Positions 1-7,947 of a stretch of 25,165 nt of DNA are shown one piece after another. The notes below the pieces were generated by a model. That model saw nothing but the letters and a program-made list of their open reading frames with translations. It did not search any database and was not told the origin of the DNA. Every line of letters starts with the position of its first letter. Position 1 is the stretch's first letter. Source of the stretch: Burkholderiales bacterium (lineage in GTDB: Bacteria > Pseudomonadota > Gammaproteobacteria > Burkholderiales > CAIKXV01); assembly GCA_014379045.1 (NCBI GenBank), contig JACMMK010000003.1, positions 1-25,165 of the forward strand, written 5' to 3'. Position numbers and translations under genes: made by a program.

Positions 1-2
1 CC

Positions 3-227
3 CGGACGCCGTCCGCCTATGCGCCGCCCCCGCTGCGCGCGCCGCCTCGCGGCGACTTCCCGGCGCTGCCGTTTCGCATCGGCCAGAACGTTCGGCATGC
101 GAAGTTCGGCACCGGCGTGATCATCGACGCCGAAGGACGCGGGGCTGACGCCAGGGTGCAAGTCAATTTCGGTCGAGAAGGGGTGAAATGGCTCGCCCTC
201 GCCTACGCGAAACTCGACGCGGCCTGA
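3..227 (+). CDS. uvrD: DNA helicase II UvrD, C-terminal fragment (5' end outside window)
   Basis: The reading frame is open from the window edge to a TGA at 225-227 and gives about 74 residues. The last 50 contain an RIGQNVRHAKFGTGVI stretch followed by RVQVNFGREGVKWL and AYAKL. This is the small Tudor-like domain that ends UvrD/PcrA/Rep-type superfamily 1 helicases. UvrD unwinds DNA in nucleotide excision and mismatch repair. The proline/alanine-rich stretch before it is the usual flexible linker. The helicase motifs lie outside the window, so UvrD rather than Rep is chosen from the tail and from the neighbouring BPSS1780-thrB genes. The stop abuts the stop of the convergent downstream gene. 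Confidence 0.85.
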   Translation, partial: RTPSAYAPPPLRAPPRGDFPALPFRIGQNVRHAKFGTGVIIDAEGRGADARVQVNFGREGVKWLALAYAKLDAA

Positions 228-1043
228 TCACGGCAGCACGACGCGATCCGCAGCAGGGTCGGCGGGTTCGAGCGCTTCGGCGAAGACATCGATGTACGAC
301 GTGTAGAACGCGATGAACCCGATCGGTGCCAGCACCGCGATCAGCGCGCCGATCACTGCCAGTGCCAGCCCGGGGCCGAGCATCGGTACCAGCGCCAACA
401 CGCTCACCAGCAGTCGCGCCAGCAGCATGATCAAGCCGAGCGAAGCCAGATAAAAGACGAACGCGAGCCAGTTCGCCCGGCACGCGTAGAAGCTCGTCTG
501 CAACGCCGGAACCGCTTTCTGCTGGTGGAAGAGGACCAGGAGCGGCGCGAACCATGTGGCCATCAGCAGGGGCGTCAGCAAGGCGATCCCCAGGACCGCA
601 GCCGCCAGGGCACGACCGGAAAGCGGGGCCGACGTCTGCGGCGGTGTCGCCGCCGCCGGGGTCGCGCCGAGCAATTCATAAAGCGGTGCGCCCCCCAGCG
701 CCAGCACGCCCGCGACAACGACCAGCTGCCCGACGAGGTAGATGCCGCCGACCGCGACCAGGTCGCCGGTGGACGCGCGAAAGCCCACGAACAGATGGCT
801 CAGGTCGACCGTCTCACCCCGATCGGTGGCCCGCGCCGCATGCGCGAGGCCGGCGCTGAAGATCGGAAACAGCAGACCGAACACGAGCGGTCCCAGCACC
901 GGTATCGCGCCGGACACGAGCATGAACACGAGCACCATTAGCACGAGCAGCATCCAGATCCGTGGGCTGCGCGCGAACAACGCGTACGCGTTGACCACCC
1001 ATTGAGCCCCGCGCAGTGCGGCTACACGTCGGAACGCGGGCAT
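228..1043 (-). CDS. BPSS1780-family integral membrane protein
   Basis: A 271-residue, very hydrophobic protein with about five to six predicted membrane segments, for example around IWMLLVLMVLVFMLVSG, VGGIYLVGQLVVVAGVLAL, ALAAAVLGIALLTPLLMATW, and a C-terminal hydrophobic pair. The N-terminal RGAQWVVNAYALFARSPRIW matches the opening of the BPSS1780 family, which is common in Burkholderiales and has no known function. I chose ATG 1043 because family members start a few residues before the RG-QW motif. A TTG at 1070 would add nine residues. Neither start has a clear Shine-Dalgarno. The gene lies 36 bases after thrB and is probably cotranscribed with it. Its TGA directly abuts the uvrD stop from the other strand. 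Confidence 0.75.
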   Translation of the reverse strand: MPAFRRVAALRGAQWVVNAYALFARSPRIWMLLVLMVLVFMLVSGAIPVLGPLVFGLLFPIFSAGLAHAARATDRGETVDLSHLFVGFRASTGDLVAVGGIYLVGQLVVVAGVLALGGAPLYELLGATPAAATPPQTSAPLSGRALAAAVLGIALLTPLLMATWFAPLLVLFHQQKAVPALQTSFYACRANWLAFVFYLASLGLIMLLARLLVSVLALVPMLGPGLALAVIGALIAVLAPIGFIAFYTSYIDVFAEALEPADPAADRVVLP

Positions 1044-1079
1044 GAGTGTCGGTTCGGCAGAGTGTTCCAAGGGGTCGGG

Positions 1080-2060
1080 TCAGGTGCCGGGCAGTGAGGT
1101 CAGGCCGGGATGGGCGACATGCCAGGTCAGCAGGTCCCGGAAGTGTGCGGGGTCGTGCGCATGCACGAGTTCTCCCGGCCGCGGCAGGTGAAAATCGAAC
1201 AGTCGTGACACCCAGAAGCGCAAGGCGCCTGCCCGCAGCATTGCCGGCCAGGCCAGACCTTCCGTCTCACCGAAGGCGCGCACGCTGGCGTAGCCGGCGA
1301 GCAGCGCGCGTGCTTTGCCCGGGTCGAGACCGGCGCCGGGATCCAAGAAATCGATTCGACACCAGTCGTTGACCGCGACCGCGACATCGAACAGCAGTAC
1401 GTCGTTGCACGCGAAATAGAAGTCGATGACCCCGCTCACTTCCTCGGCGTCGGCGTCGAACAGTACGTTGTCGCGAAACAGATCGGCATGGATGGCGCCG
1501 CGCGGCAGGCGATCGAAGCGATGGCTCGACTGAAAGCGGAGCTCTTCGTCCAGCAAGCTACGTTCGGGTGCGTGCAGGAAGCGCGCGAGTTGCGGCGCCG
1601 TCGCCGTCCACCATCTCGGACCACGCGGGTTCGGCATCACGGGAACGTAGTCGATACTCGCGCGGTGCATGCTGCCGAGCATGACGCCGACGGCGGCACA
1701 GTGCGCAGCGCCTGGCGTTGCGACCGATCTGCCGGACAGGCGGGTGACGATCGCGGCGGGTTTGCCGTTGAGCCGGTCGAGCCACGCCCCCTGCAGATTG
1801 ACCATCGGCCGCGGCGCAGGCACGCCGCGATCGGCCAGGTGCGCCATCAAACCCAGGTAGTACGGCAGTTCATCGGGTGCGAGTTTCTCGAACAGGGTCA
1901 GTACGTAACGCCCGTCGTTCGGACCCGCGTCGGTGGTCAGGAAGTAGTTGGTGTTCTCGATACCGCTCGTGATGCCGACGAGCTCGCGCAGCCGCCCGAG
2001 CGGATAGCGTGATAGCCACGCCACCGCTTGTTCCGGCGTGACAGTGGTGAACACAGCCAT
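1080..2060 (-). CDS. thrB: Homoserine kinase (APH-fold ThrB)
   Basis: A 326-residue protein that phosphorylates L-homoserine with ATP in the threonine pathway. It is the aminoglycoside-phosphotransferase-like form of ThrB found in many proteobacteria, not the GHMP-kinase form of E. coli. The start MAVFTTVTPEQAVAWLSRY, the GITSGIENTNYFL loop (residues 29-41) and the RYVLTLFEKL strand are typical. The catalytic HADLFRDN is at 191-198 and the metal-binding DFYFACND at 213-220. The length is normal for the family. The start is ATG at 2060. Downstream lies a BPSS1780-family gene and upstream a DUF2782 gene, an arrangement I recall from other Burkholderiales chromosomes. Confidence 0.93.
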   Translation of the reverse strand: MAVFTTVTPEQAVAWLSRYPLGRLRELVGITSGIENTNYFLTTDAGPNDGRYVLTLFEKLAPDELPYYLGLMAHLADRGVPAPRPMVNLQGAWLDRLNGKPAAIVTRLSGRSVATPGAAHCAAVGVMLGSMHRASIDYVPVMPNPRGPRWWTATAPQLARFLHAPERSLLDEELRFQSSHRFDRLPRGAIHADLFRDNVLFDADAEEVSGVIDFYFACNDVLLFDVAVAVNDWCRIDFLDPGAGLDPGKARALLAGYASVRAFGETEGLAWPAMLRAGALRFWVSRLFDFHLPRPGELVHAHDPAHFRDLLTWHVAHPGLTSLPGT

Positions 2061-2091
2061 GACCGGACCTAGTCCCGGCTCGCGCCGGAGA

Positions 2092-2451
2092 TCACCAGCT
2101 TCGGATCACCCACATCGGCACGCGCACACCGCTGTCGAAGGACGCAGTGCGCGCAAAATTGCCGTCACCGAAAAAATCGACGAGATAGAACGGCACGCCG
2201 CCGATCGGGGTCACCCGCATCATGTAGAGCTGCCCGCCGATCCGGAACTCTTCGACGGTCTCGCGGTCGCGCCGGATGATCCGAACCTCGGGCTCCTGGC
2301 CGGGAGCCAGTTGCAAGGTCGCGGGCGGAGGGGGCGGAATATCGGGCAACGGTTCCAGGTTCGGGGGTCGGGTTTGCGCTGACGCCGGCCAGGGCAGCGA
2401 CCACATCGACAACGAAAGCATCATCAGGAACAGGGGGGCAGCGCGGTGCAT
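2092..2451 (-). CDS. Secreted DUF2782 family protein
   Basis: A 119-residue protein. A signal peptide (MHRAAPLFLMMLSLSMWSLP, with cleavage expected after ASA) is followed by a proline-rich linker with five consecutive prolines. A compact domain follows with RIIRRDRETVEEFRIGGQLY, MMRVTPIGGVPFYLVD and a closing VPMWVIRSW. This is the DUF2782 pattern seen in betaproteobacteria beside thrB or polA; its function is unknown, and a periplasmic location is likely. I chose ATG 2451 because a GAAGAG motif precedes it and the signal peptide then starts cleanly. A TTG at 2475 in the same frame would add eight residues. The gene reads into thrB 31 bases downstream. Confidence 0.8.
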   Translation of the reverse strand: MHRAAPLFLMMLSLSMWSLPWPASAQTRPPNLEPLPDIPPPPPATLQLAPGQEPEVRIIRRDRETVEEFRIGGQLYMMRVTPIGGVPFYLVDFFGDGNFARTASFDSGVRVPMWVIRSW

Positions 2452-2680
2452 GGCTCGGCTCTTCGGTTTTTGCAAAGCATCATTCTAGGCAACCTCGGGC
2501 CAACCCGCATCCATCCAGAGTGTGCATCCAGGGCAACGGGGTGCGTTCTCCTAGGGAAAATCGTGCGAAACCTCTTCTCTTCCGCCGCAGCATCGTTACA
2601 CTCTGTCGCAGTCCTCTGCACCGGGCGGCACTGCGCGCCTTTGCGGAAGGTCTCATCTCACTCATATGGAGAACTCCTGA
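2452..2680. other. Divergent intergenic region between DUF2782 and SWIB genes
   Basis: These 229 bases separate two divergently transcribed genes and should hold both promoters. The only clear element is the GGAGA ribosome binding site at 2668-2672, eight bases before the SWIB start. I could not pick convincing -35/-10 pairs by eye. Confidence 0.4.
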
Positions 2681-3040
2681 ATGGCTGCCAAGAAGCCCGC
2701 CAAAAAAGCCGCTAAGAAGGTTGCAAAGAAGGTCGCCAAGAAGGCCACGAAGACAGCCGCTCCGAAAAAGGCTGCGAAGAAGGTCGCACGCAAGCCCAAT
2801 GCCGCGTTCATGGTGGCCCTCAAGCCGAGCGCGTTGCTTGCCGCGGTGGTCGGCGACAAACCGCTGTCGCGTCCCGAAGTCACCAAGAAGATCTGGGCCT
2901 ACATCAAGAAGAATGGCCTGCAGGACAGCGTGAACCGGCGCAACATCAATGCCGACGCCAAGCTCCTGCCGATGTTCGGCGGCAAGAAACAGGTCTCGAT
3001 GTTCGACCTGACCAAACTGGTATCGAAGCAGTTGGGTTGA
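2681..3040 (+). CDS. SWIB/MDM2-domain protein with lysine-rich histone-H1-like N-terminus
   Basis: A 119-residue protein. Residues 1-40 are built almost only of Lys, Ala, Val and Thr in AAKK/AKKV repeats, like the tails of bacterial histone-H1-like DNA-binding proteins. Residues 43-119 form a SWIB domain: LKPSALLAAVVGDKPLSR, EVTKKIWAYIKKNGLQD, RRNINADAKLLPMF and a C-terminal MFDLTKLVSKQLG. Such proteins occur in many betaproteobacteria and in Chlamydia. They are presumed to bind DNA or nucleoids, but the bacterial role is not settled. The gene is monocistronic. The start is ATG 2681 with GGAGA eight bases upstream. Confidence 0.88.
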   Translation: MAAKKPAKKAAKKVAKKVAKKATKTAAPKKAAKKVARKPNAAFMVALKPSALLAAVVGDKPLSRPEVTKKIWAYIKKNGLQDSVNRRNINADAKLLPMFGGKKQVSMFDLTKLVSKQLG

Positions 3041-3185
3041 TCGGGGCAGCGATCGGCCTCGCTGGAAGGCCGCGTCGCCTTGCAGGCAGCGGCCACCGGC
3101 TTCCTGTCCGGTCATCGCTGATCCTCGCCGACGCGGGCCGGCTCTTCGATGGACGATGATCGAAGGCCGCGCCCCGCGCGTTTCG
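3041..3185. other. Convergent intergenic gap, no gene seen
   Basis: These 145 bases lie between the convergent SWIB and LOG genes. I see no coding frame and no hairpin followed by a T-run, so no intrinsic terminator is called. Confidence 0.4.
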
Positions 3186-3920
3186 TCACAGGTTGAGCTG
3201 GATCTCGCGCTCCTGCGCCGACGGGGCGAAGCCGCGCGCCTCGTAGTGATCGAAGATCGCACTCGCCACCTGCGCGGGGTCGTCGATCACCTGGATCAGA
3301 TCCATGTCCTCCGCACTGATCATGCCTTCGGCGACGAGGCGTTCGCGGAACCACGCAAGCAGGCCCTGCCAGAACGGCGCATGCACCAGGATGATCGGGA
3401 TCCGGCGCGTCTTTCCCGTCTGCACCAGCGTCAGCGCTTCGCTCAACTCGTCGAGCGTGCCGAATCCACCCGGCAACACGACATACGCGGCGGCGAACTT
3501 GACGAAGGCCACCTTGCGCGCGAAGAAGTGCCGGAAGGTCTGACTCACGTCCTGGTACGCGTTCGCGTTCTGCTCGTGCGGCAGGTCGATGTTCAGCCCG
3601 ACGCTCGGACTGCGGCCGAAATACGCGCCCTTGTTCGCTGCCTCCATCAGGCCGGGTCCGCCGCCCGACATCACGGCGAAGCCCGCGTCCGACAAGGTTC
3701 TGGCGATCTGCTCGGCGAGCAGGTAGTACGGATGTTCGGGGGGCGTGCGCGCACTGCCGAACACGCTGACCGCGGGCGAGATGTGGGTCAGCCGTTCAGT
3801 CGATTCGATGAACTCTGACATAATCTCCAACACCCGCCACGCCTCACGCGTGGACTCGACCCGGCGCGCGAGTTCGGGCTCCACCGAGGGGGTTATGGGC
3901 GCCGGTATCTTGTCCCGCAT
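3186..3920 (-). CDS. LOG family protein (TIGR00730-type nucleoside 5'-monophosphate phosphoribohydrolase)
   Basis: A 244-residue protein of the lysine-decarboxylase-like LOG fold. Members cleave the N-glycosidic bond of cytokinin or purine nucleoside monophosphates to free base and ribose 5-phosphate. The signatures are SVFGSARTPPEHPYY (52-66), SGGGPGLMEAANKGA (85-99) and the catalytic PGGFGTLDELSE (150-161), with R135-K136 before it. The C-terminus ends in QEREIQLNL. The reading frame stays open far upstream, antisense to polA. The start is ATG 3920, because it is preceded by a GGAGAAG ribosome site and opens the homologous region. The gene is divergent from polA. The real substrate (nucleotide salvage or hormone-like signalling) cannot be told from sequence. 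Confidence 0.9.
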   Translation of the reverse strand: MRDKIPAPITPSVEPELARRVESTREAWRVLEIMSEFIESTERLTHISPAVSVFGSARTPPEHPYYLLAEQIARTLSDAGFAVMSGGGPGLMEAANKGAYFGRSPSVGLNIDLPHEQNANAYQDVSQTFRHFFARKVAFVKFAAAYVVLPGGFGTLDELSEALTLVQTGKTRRIPIILVHAPFWQGLLAWFRERLVAEGMISAEDMDLIQVIDDPAQVASAIFDHYEARGFAPSAQEREIQLNL

Positions 3921-4043
3921 CTGATCTTCTCCGCTCTGCAGTTTGCTTCGGTCGCTATCGTCCGGCCGACATGATGCGGCCACGAGGATGCGGCCACGTC
4001 GACGACGACGTATTCCCTGTTCGACCCGCACTGCGGATCCGAG
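3921..4043. other. Divergent promoter region LOG gene / polA
   Basis: A 123-base spacer between two divergent starts, so it should contain both promoters. The ribosome site of the LOG gene (GGAGAAG, minus strand) lies at its left edge. No confident promoter hexamers were identified. Confidence 0.35.
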
Positions 4044-6836
4044 ATGAAAACCCTGCTCCTGGTCGACGCGTCGTCCTACCTGTATCGCGCTTTCCATGCC
4101 CTGCCCGACCTGCGCAATCGCGCGGGCGAGCCCACGGGTGCGATCTACGGCGTGATCAATATGCTGCGCCGACTGGTACGCGAGGAGCCGGCGGATTATA
4201 GGGCGTGCGTGTTCGATGCCAAGGGCAAGACGTTTCGCGACGACTGGTATCCGCAGTACAAGGCGACGCGCACCGCGATGCCCGACGATCTCGTGCTGCA
4301 GATCGAACCGATCCATGAGGCGATAGCCGCGCTCGGATGGCCGATCGTGATGATCGATCGGGTCGAAGCCGACGACGTGATCGCCACGCTGGCCACGCAG
4401 GCGCGCGCGTGCGCGCTGCGCACCGTCGTGTCGACCGGCGACAAGGATCTTGCGCAGCTGGTCGACGAGTCGACGACCCTGGTCAACACGATGAGCAACG
4501 AGACGCTCGATCCGGCCTCGGTCGTGGCCAAGTTCGGCATTCCGCCGTCGCTGATCGTCGACTTCCTCACGCTGGTCGGCGACGCGATCGATAACGTACC
4601 AGGGGTCGACAAGGTCGGTCCGAAGACCGCGTGCAAGTGGCTTGCGCAGTACGGGTCGCTCGACGGCGTGATCGCGCATGCGTCCGAGATCGGCGGCGTC
4701 GTCGGCGAGAATCTGCGACGCGCGCTCGATTGGTTGCCGATGGGGCGGCAGCTGGTCACGGTCAAGCGCGACGTCGAATTGGCGGTCGGCCCGACCGACC
4801 TCGCGCCGCGCGCGCCGGACGACGAGAAGCTCGCGCAGCTGTTCGAACGCTTCGAGTTCAAGAACTGGCTGGCCGAGGTGCGTGCATCGCGTCATCCGGA
4901 AGCGAAGCGCACCCGCGATATCGACGCGCCCGCGGCGCGCGGTGCATTGCCGCCTGCCGGCGCGGGCGCCTCGCCCGACGCGGATATCGCTGAGCTCGTG
5001 GCGGGTGCCGCCGGCCCGGCGGCCCCGATCGAACGACGCTACGAGTGCGTACTGACGCAGGACCGGCTCGATGACTGGGTGCGGCGGATCAGCGCCGCAC
5101 CGCTGACCGCGATCGACGCGAAGACCACGAGTCTCGAACCGATGACCGCCCAACTGGTCGGCATCTCGCTTGCGGTCGTCGCGGGCGAGGCGTGCTACAT
5201 CCCGCTCGCCCATCGTTACCCCGGCGCCCCCGACCAGCTCTCCCGGGACGCGACGCTCGCGCAGCTGACGCCGTGGCTGCAGAGTGCGGCACAGCGCAAG
5301 GTCGGACAGAACCTCAAGTACGACGCGCATGTGTTCGCCAATCACGGTGTTCGACTCGACGGCATGGTCGACGACACGCTGCTCGAATCGTACGTGCTCG
5401 AGAGCCACCGGCGCCACGACCTCGACGATCTCGCGCTGCGTCATCTCGGCGAGACGATGATCACGAACGAGCAGGTGGCGGGAAAGGGCGCGAAAGAGAT
5501 CTGTTTCGACGAAGTCGCGCTCGATCGCGCAACCGAATACGCTGCCGAGGGCGTCGACATCACGCTGCGCCTGCACGAGAAGCTCGCGCCCGAAATCAGT
5601 GCCGTGGACGGACTCGACCATGTGTACCGCGTCATCGAACTGCCCGCGGTACAGGTCCTGTTCGCGATGGAACGTGCCGGCGTACTCCTCGACGCCCCGC
5701 TGCTGATCCGGCAGAGCAGCGAGCTCGGCGCCAAACTGGTCGAGATCGAGCGTCTTGCGCATGAAGCGGCCGGACAACCATTTAACCTCAATTCGCCGAA
5801 ACAGATCCAGGAGCTGCTGTTCGGCAAGCTCGCGCTGCCGGTGATCAAGAAGACGCCGAGCGGCACGCCGTCCACCGACGAGGACGTGCTGACCGAACTG
5901 GCACTCGACTACCCGCTGCCCAAGCTGCTGCTCGAACATCGCTCGCTGTCGAAGTTGAAGTCGACCTATACCGACAAGCTGCCGAAGATGATCAACCCGC
6001 GTACCGGGCGTGTCCATACCAACTACGCACAGGGAGTTGCGGTCACCGGGCGCCTGTCGAGCACCGAACCGAACCTGCAGAACATTCCGGTACGCACGCC
6101 GGAGGGGCGGCGCATCCGCGAAGCGTTCATCGCCGCGCCGGGCCATATGATCGTGTCGGCCGACTATTCGCAGATCGAACTGCGGATCATGGCGCACCTG
6201 TCCGATGACCGCGGACTGCTCGACGCGTTCGCCGCCGGCGAGGACATCCATCGCGCGACCGCAGCCGAGATCTTCGGTACGTTGCCCGACGCCGTCACCT
6301 CGGAACAGCGGCGCTACGCGAAGGTGATCAATTTCGGATTGATCTACGGCATGTCGGCGTTCGGGCTCGCCGCAAACCTCGGCATCGAACGTGCGGCGGC
6401 GCAGCTGTACATCGAGCGCTATTTCACGCGCTACCCGGGTGTCGCCGACTACATGCGGCGCACACGCGCTTCGGCGTACGACACCGGCTATGTCGAGACC
6501 GTGTTCGGGCGCCGGCTGTACCTGCCCGAGATCCGCAGCTCGAACCAGCAGCGACGACAGGGCGCGGAACGCGCGGCGATCAATGCGCCGATGCAGGGTA
6601 CGGCCGCCGACCTGATCAAGCTCGCGATGATCGCCGTCGACGCACGGTTGCGCGAAGCGTCGATGCGCACGCGCCTGATCATGCAGGTGCATGACGAACT
6701 GGTGCTCGAGGTGCCCGAGGGTGAACTCGTCGACGTGCGCGAACGGCTGCCTGACCTGATGTGTCGCGTCGCGTCGCTTTCCGTACCGCTCGCGGTCGAA
6801 ATGGGCAGCGGGCCCAACTGGGAACGGGCGCACTGA
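4044..6836 (+). CDS. polA: DNA polymerase I with altered proofreading site
   Basis: A 930-residue polymerase for Okazaki fragment processing and repair synthesis. Residues 1 to about 290 are the 5' nuclease: VDASSYLYRAFHA near the start, VEADDVIATLA, STGDKDLAQLV and the helix-hairpin-helix GVDKVGPKTACKWL. Residues about 330-530 are the 3'-5' exonuclease fold. The C-terminal part is the polymerase, with motif A VSADYSQIELR (D707), the O helix RRYAKVINFGLIYGMS and motif C MQVHDELVLE (D884). Exo II (KYD, D427) and Exo III (Y501, D505) are intact. Exo I, normally D-T-E, reads D358-A-K360, so the metal-binding glutamate is a lysine. Proofreading is therefore probably weak or absent, while synthesis and 5' nuclease look normal. 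Length matches E. coli PolA. Confidence 0.97.
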   Translation: MKTLLLVDASSYLYRAFHALPDLRNRAGEPTGAIYGVINMLRRLVREEPADYRACVFDAKGKTFRDDWYPQYKATRTAMPDDLVLQIEPIHEAIAALGWPIVMIDRVEADDVIATLATQARACALRTVVSTGDKDLAQLVDESTTLVNTMSNETLDPASVVAKFGIPPSLIVDFLTLVGDAIDNVPGVDKVGPKTACKWLAQYGSLDGVIAHASEIGGVVGENLRRALDWLPMGRQLVTVKRDVELAVGPTDLAPRAPDDEKLAQLFERFEFKNWLAEVRASRHPEAKRTRDIDAPAARGALPPAGAGASPDADIAELVAGAAGPAAPIERRYECVLTQDRLDDWVRRISAAPLTAIDAKTTSLEPMTAQLVGISLAVVAGEACYIPLAHRYPGAPDQLSRDATLAQLTPWLQSAAQRKVGQNLKYDAHVFANHGVRLDGMVDDTLLESYVLESHRRHDLDDLALRHLGETMITNEQVAGKGAKEICFDEVALDRATEYAAEGVDITLRLHEKLAPEISAVDGLDHVYRVIELPAVQVLFAMERAGVLLDAPLLIRQSSELGAKLVEIERLAHEAAGQPFNLNSPKQIQELLFGKLALPVIKKTPSGTPSTDEDVLTELALDYPLPKLLLEHRSLSKLKSTYTDKLPKMINPRTGRVHTNYAQGVAVTGRLSSTEPNLQNIPVRTPEGRRIREAFIAAPGHMIVSADYSQIELRIMAHLSDDRGLLDAFAAGEDIHRATAAEIFGTLPDAVTSEQRRYAKVINFGLIYGMSAFGLAANLGIERAAAQLYIERYFTRYPGVADYMRRTRASAYDTGYVETVFGRRLYLPEIRSSNQQRRQGAERAAINAPMQGTAADLIKLAMIAVDARLREASMRTRLIMQVHDELVLEVPEGELVDVRERLPDLMCRVASLSVPLAVEMGSGPNWERAH

Positions 6837-7109
6837 GCGAAGGCACGTGTTGCAGTGCTCGCCACAGCGCCTTTTGCGCGAAACCGGGTAGAGCAGCACT
6901 ACGCCGTGCGCTGCTCATCGCCCATGGCAGCTTCGATCCCGGGCACGTCCACACCCTGAATTATCACGAATTGAGCGCCGTGCTAGGCTTCGGAACGCAA
7001 GGAAGCATCATCGTCGACCCCTCGCCTCACGCACGGCGAATCGCTCCAGTCAACACGGGCCGGCCCTTGCGCCAGTTTCCTCGGTTATTCCTAATGAATG
7101 GAGGTAACG
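6837..7109. other. Intergenic region upstream of PEP-CTERM gene 1
   Basis: These 273 bases follow polA. An imperfect hairpin (GAGCAGCAC at 6891-6899 against GTGCGCTGCTC at 6906-6916, two-base bulge) could mark the polA end but lacks a T-run. Nearer the next gene there is a sigma-54-like element (listed separately) and a strong GGAGGT ribosome site at 7100-7105. No coding sequence is seen. Confidence 0.4.
7056..7071 (+). promoter_or_regulatory. Possible sigma-54 (-24/-12) promoter
   Basis: The stretch CGGGCCGGCCCTTGCG has GG at 7057-7058 and TTGC at 7067-7070 with the exact sigma-54 spacing (GG to GC starts 12 bases apart). It also matches C and G at consensus positions 6 and 7. It misses the preferred CA after GG. 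A start site near 7082 would give a leader of about 28 bases before ATG 7110. PEP-CTERM genes in some betaproteobacteria depend on RpoN with PrsK/PrsR, which makes the site plausible. The paralog at 10737 lacks a matching element at the same distance. Confidence 0.25.
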
Positions 7110-7898
7110 ATGTATATCCTGAAGCGTTGGGTGGGCGCGCTGGTGCTGACGATTGCCGCAGTCGGTGTCAACTCGATGCCAGCCAGTGCAGCGAATATTT
7201 TCCTCACGGGTGACGCGAACATTTCGGACGCGTTGGCGGGCGGGCAGACGGTCACCAATCCGGACAACGAGCGCTTCTTCCGCAACCTGCTGCAGGGTGC
7301 AACAGGGGTCAGCGTGCTCAACACTGGCGTGCAGTTCGTCCCGGCGCCGACTCAAATCGCGTCGTACTACAACACGGTTCCAGGCGTGACGGCGACGTTG
7401 TTCTCCGGCACGGTCACCGCAGCCGACCTCGCCGGAAGGCAACTGTTCGTCAGCGCCGTGCCCGACGACGCATTCACGGGTGCGGAACTTTCTGTGCTCA
7501 CTACGTTTGTCGCCGGCGGAGGCAACATCCTGTTCCTGGGCGAAAACAACAACAGCGACTTCACGGTCGGCAACGCGGCGATCAACAGTGCGCTGGCGGC
7601 GTTGGGATCGTCGCTGGCGATCGTCGTCGACCTGTTCGATTCCGGGTACAACTTCGCGAGTGGCGCGCAGATCGCAGTCGACCCCTTCACCGCCGGTGTG
7701 ACGCGCTTCACCTATGCAGCATCGTCGTCGGTTTCGGGTGGAACGCCGATTCTCTTCGGGTCCGGCGGGCAGCCGTTCTTCGCGTACGAGTCGTCGGGCG
7801 GGACCACGGGAGTCATTCCGGTGCCGGCGAGCCTGCCGCTGTTTGTTGCCGGCTTCGCAGTGCTCGCCTTCGCGCGACGCCGTTTTCGGACGCACTGA
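7110..7898 (+). CDS. Secreted PEP-CTERM (VPxPA-type) protein, paralog 1
   Basis: A 262-residue exported protein. It has a signal peptide with cleavage likely after ASA near residue 27 and a 200-residue extracellular domain. The C-terminal sorting tail is VPVPASLPLFVAGFAVLAF followed by ARRRFRTH: the motif, one membrane helix, then a basic cluster. In PEP-CTERM systems an exosortase cleaves near this motif. The domain opens with IFLTGDANISDAL, then FFRNLLQGAT, VPGVTATLFSG, LFVSAVPDDAFT and GGGNILFLGENN. Alternating strands and helices with a central GGGNILFLGE suggest a Rossmann or ThuA/GATase-like fold; this is inference. ATG 7110 is chosen over upstream ATGs at 7094 and 7098 because GGAGGT sits five bases before it. 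It is homologous to the product of 10737-11558. Confidence 0.85.
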   Translation: MYILKRWVGALVLTIAAVGVNSMPASAANIFLTGDANISDALAGGQTVTNPDNERFFRNLLQGATGVSVLNTGVQFVPAPTQIASYYNTVPGVTATLFSGTVTAADLAGRQLFVSAVPDDAFTGAELSVLTTFVAGGGNILFLGENNNSDFTVGNAAINSALAALGSSLAIVVDLFDSGYNFASGAQIAVDPFTAGVTRFTYAASSSVSGGTPILFGSGGQPFFAYESSGGTTGVIPVPASLPLFVAGFAVLAFARRRFRTH

Positions 7899-7918
7899 GC
7901 CGTTCGAGCCACGATCGA

Positions 7919-7947
7919 AAGGGCGGCGCGATCCGCCCTTGTTCTTG
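7919..7947 (+). terminator. Intrinsic terminator after PEP-CTERM gene 1
   Basis: Perfect 8-bp stem AAGGGCGG (7919-7926) / CCGCCCTT (7933-7940), a six-base loop CGCGAT, and the T-rich GTTCTTGT right after it. It lies 21 bases past the stop codon. Confidence 0.8.

Noticed and set aside
3921..6899. Very long minus-strand open frame antisense to polA, continuous with the LOG gene
   Set aside because: It has the codon pattern of a high-GC shadow frame (Arg/Asp/His-rich, no family motifs). The LOG homology starts only at ATG 3920 with its own ribosome site.
6891..6916. Hairpin after polA as an intrinsic terminator
   Set aside because: The stem has a two-base bulge and no T-run follows.
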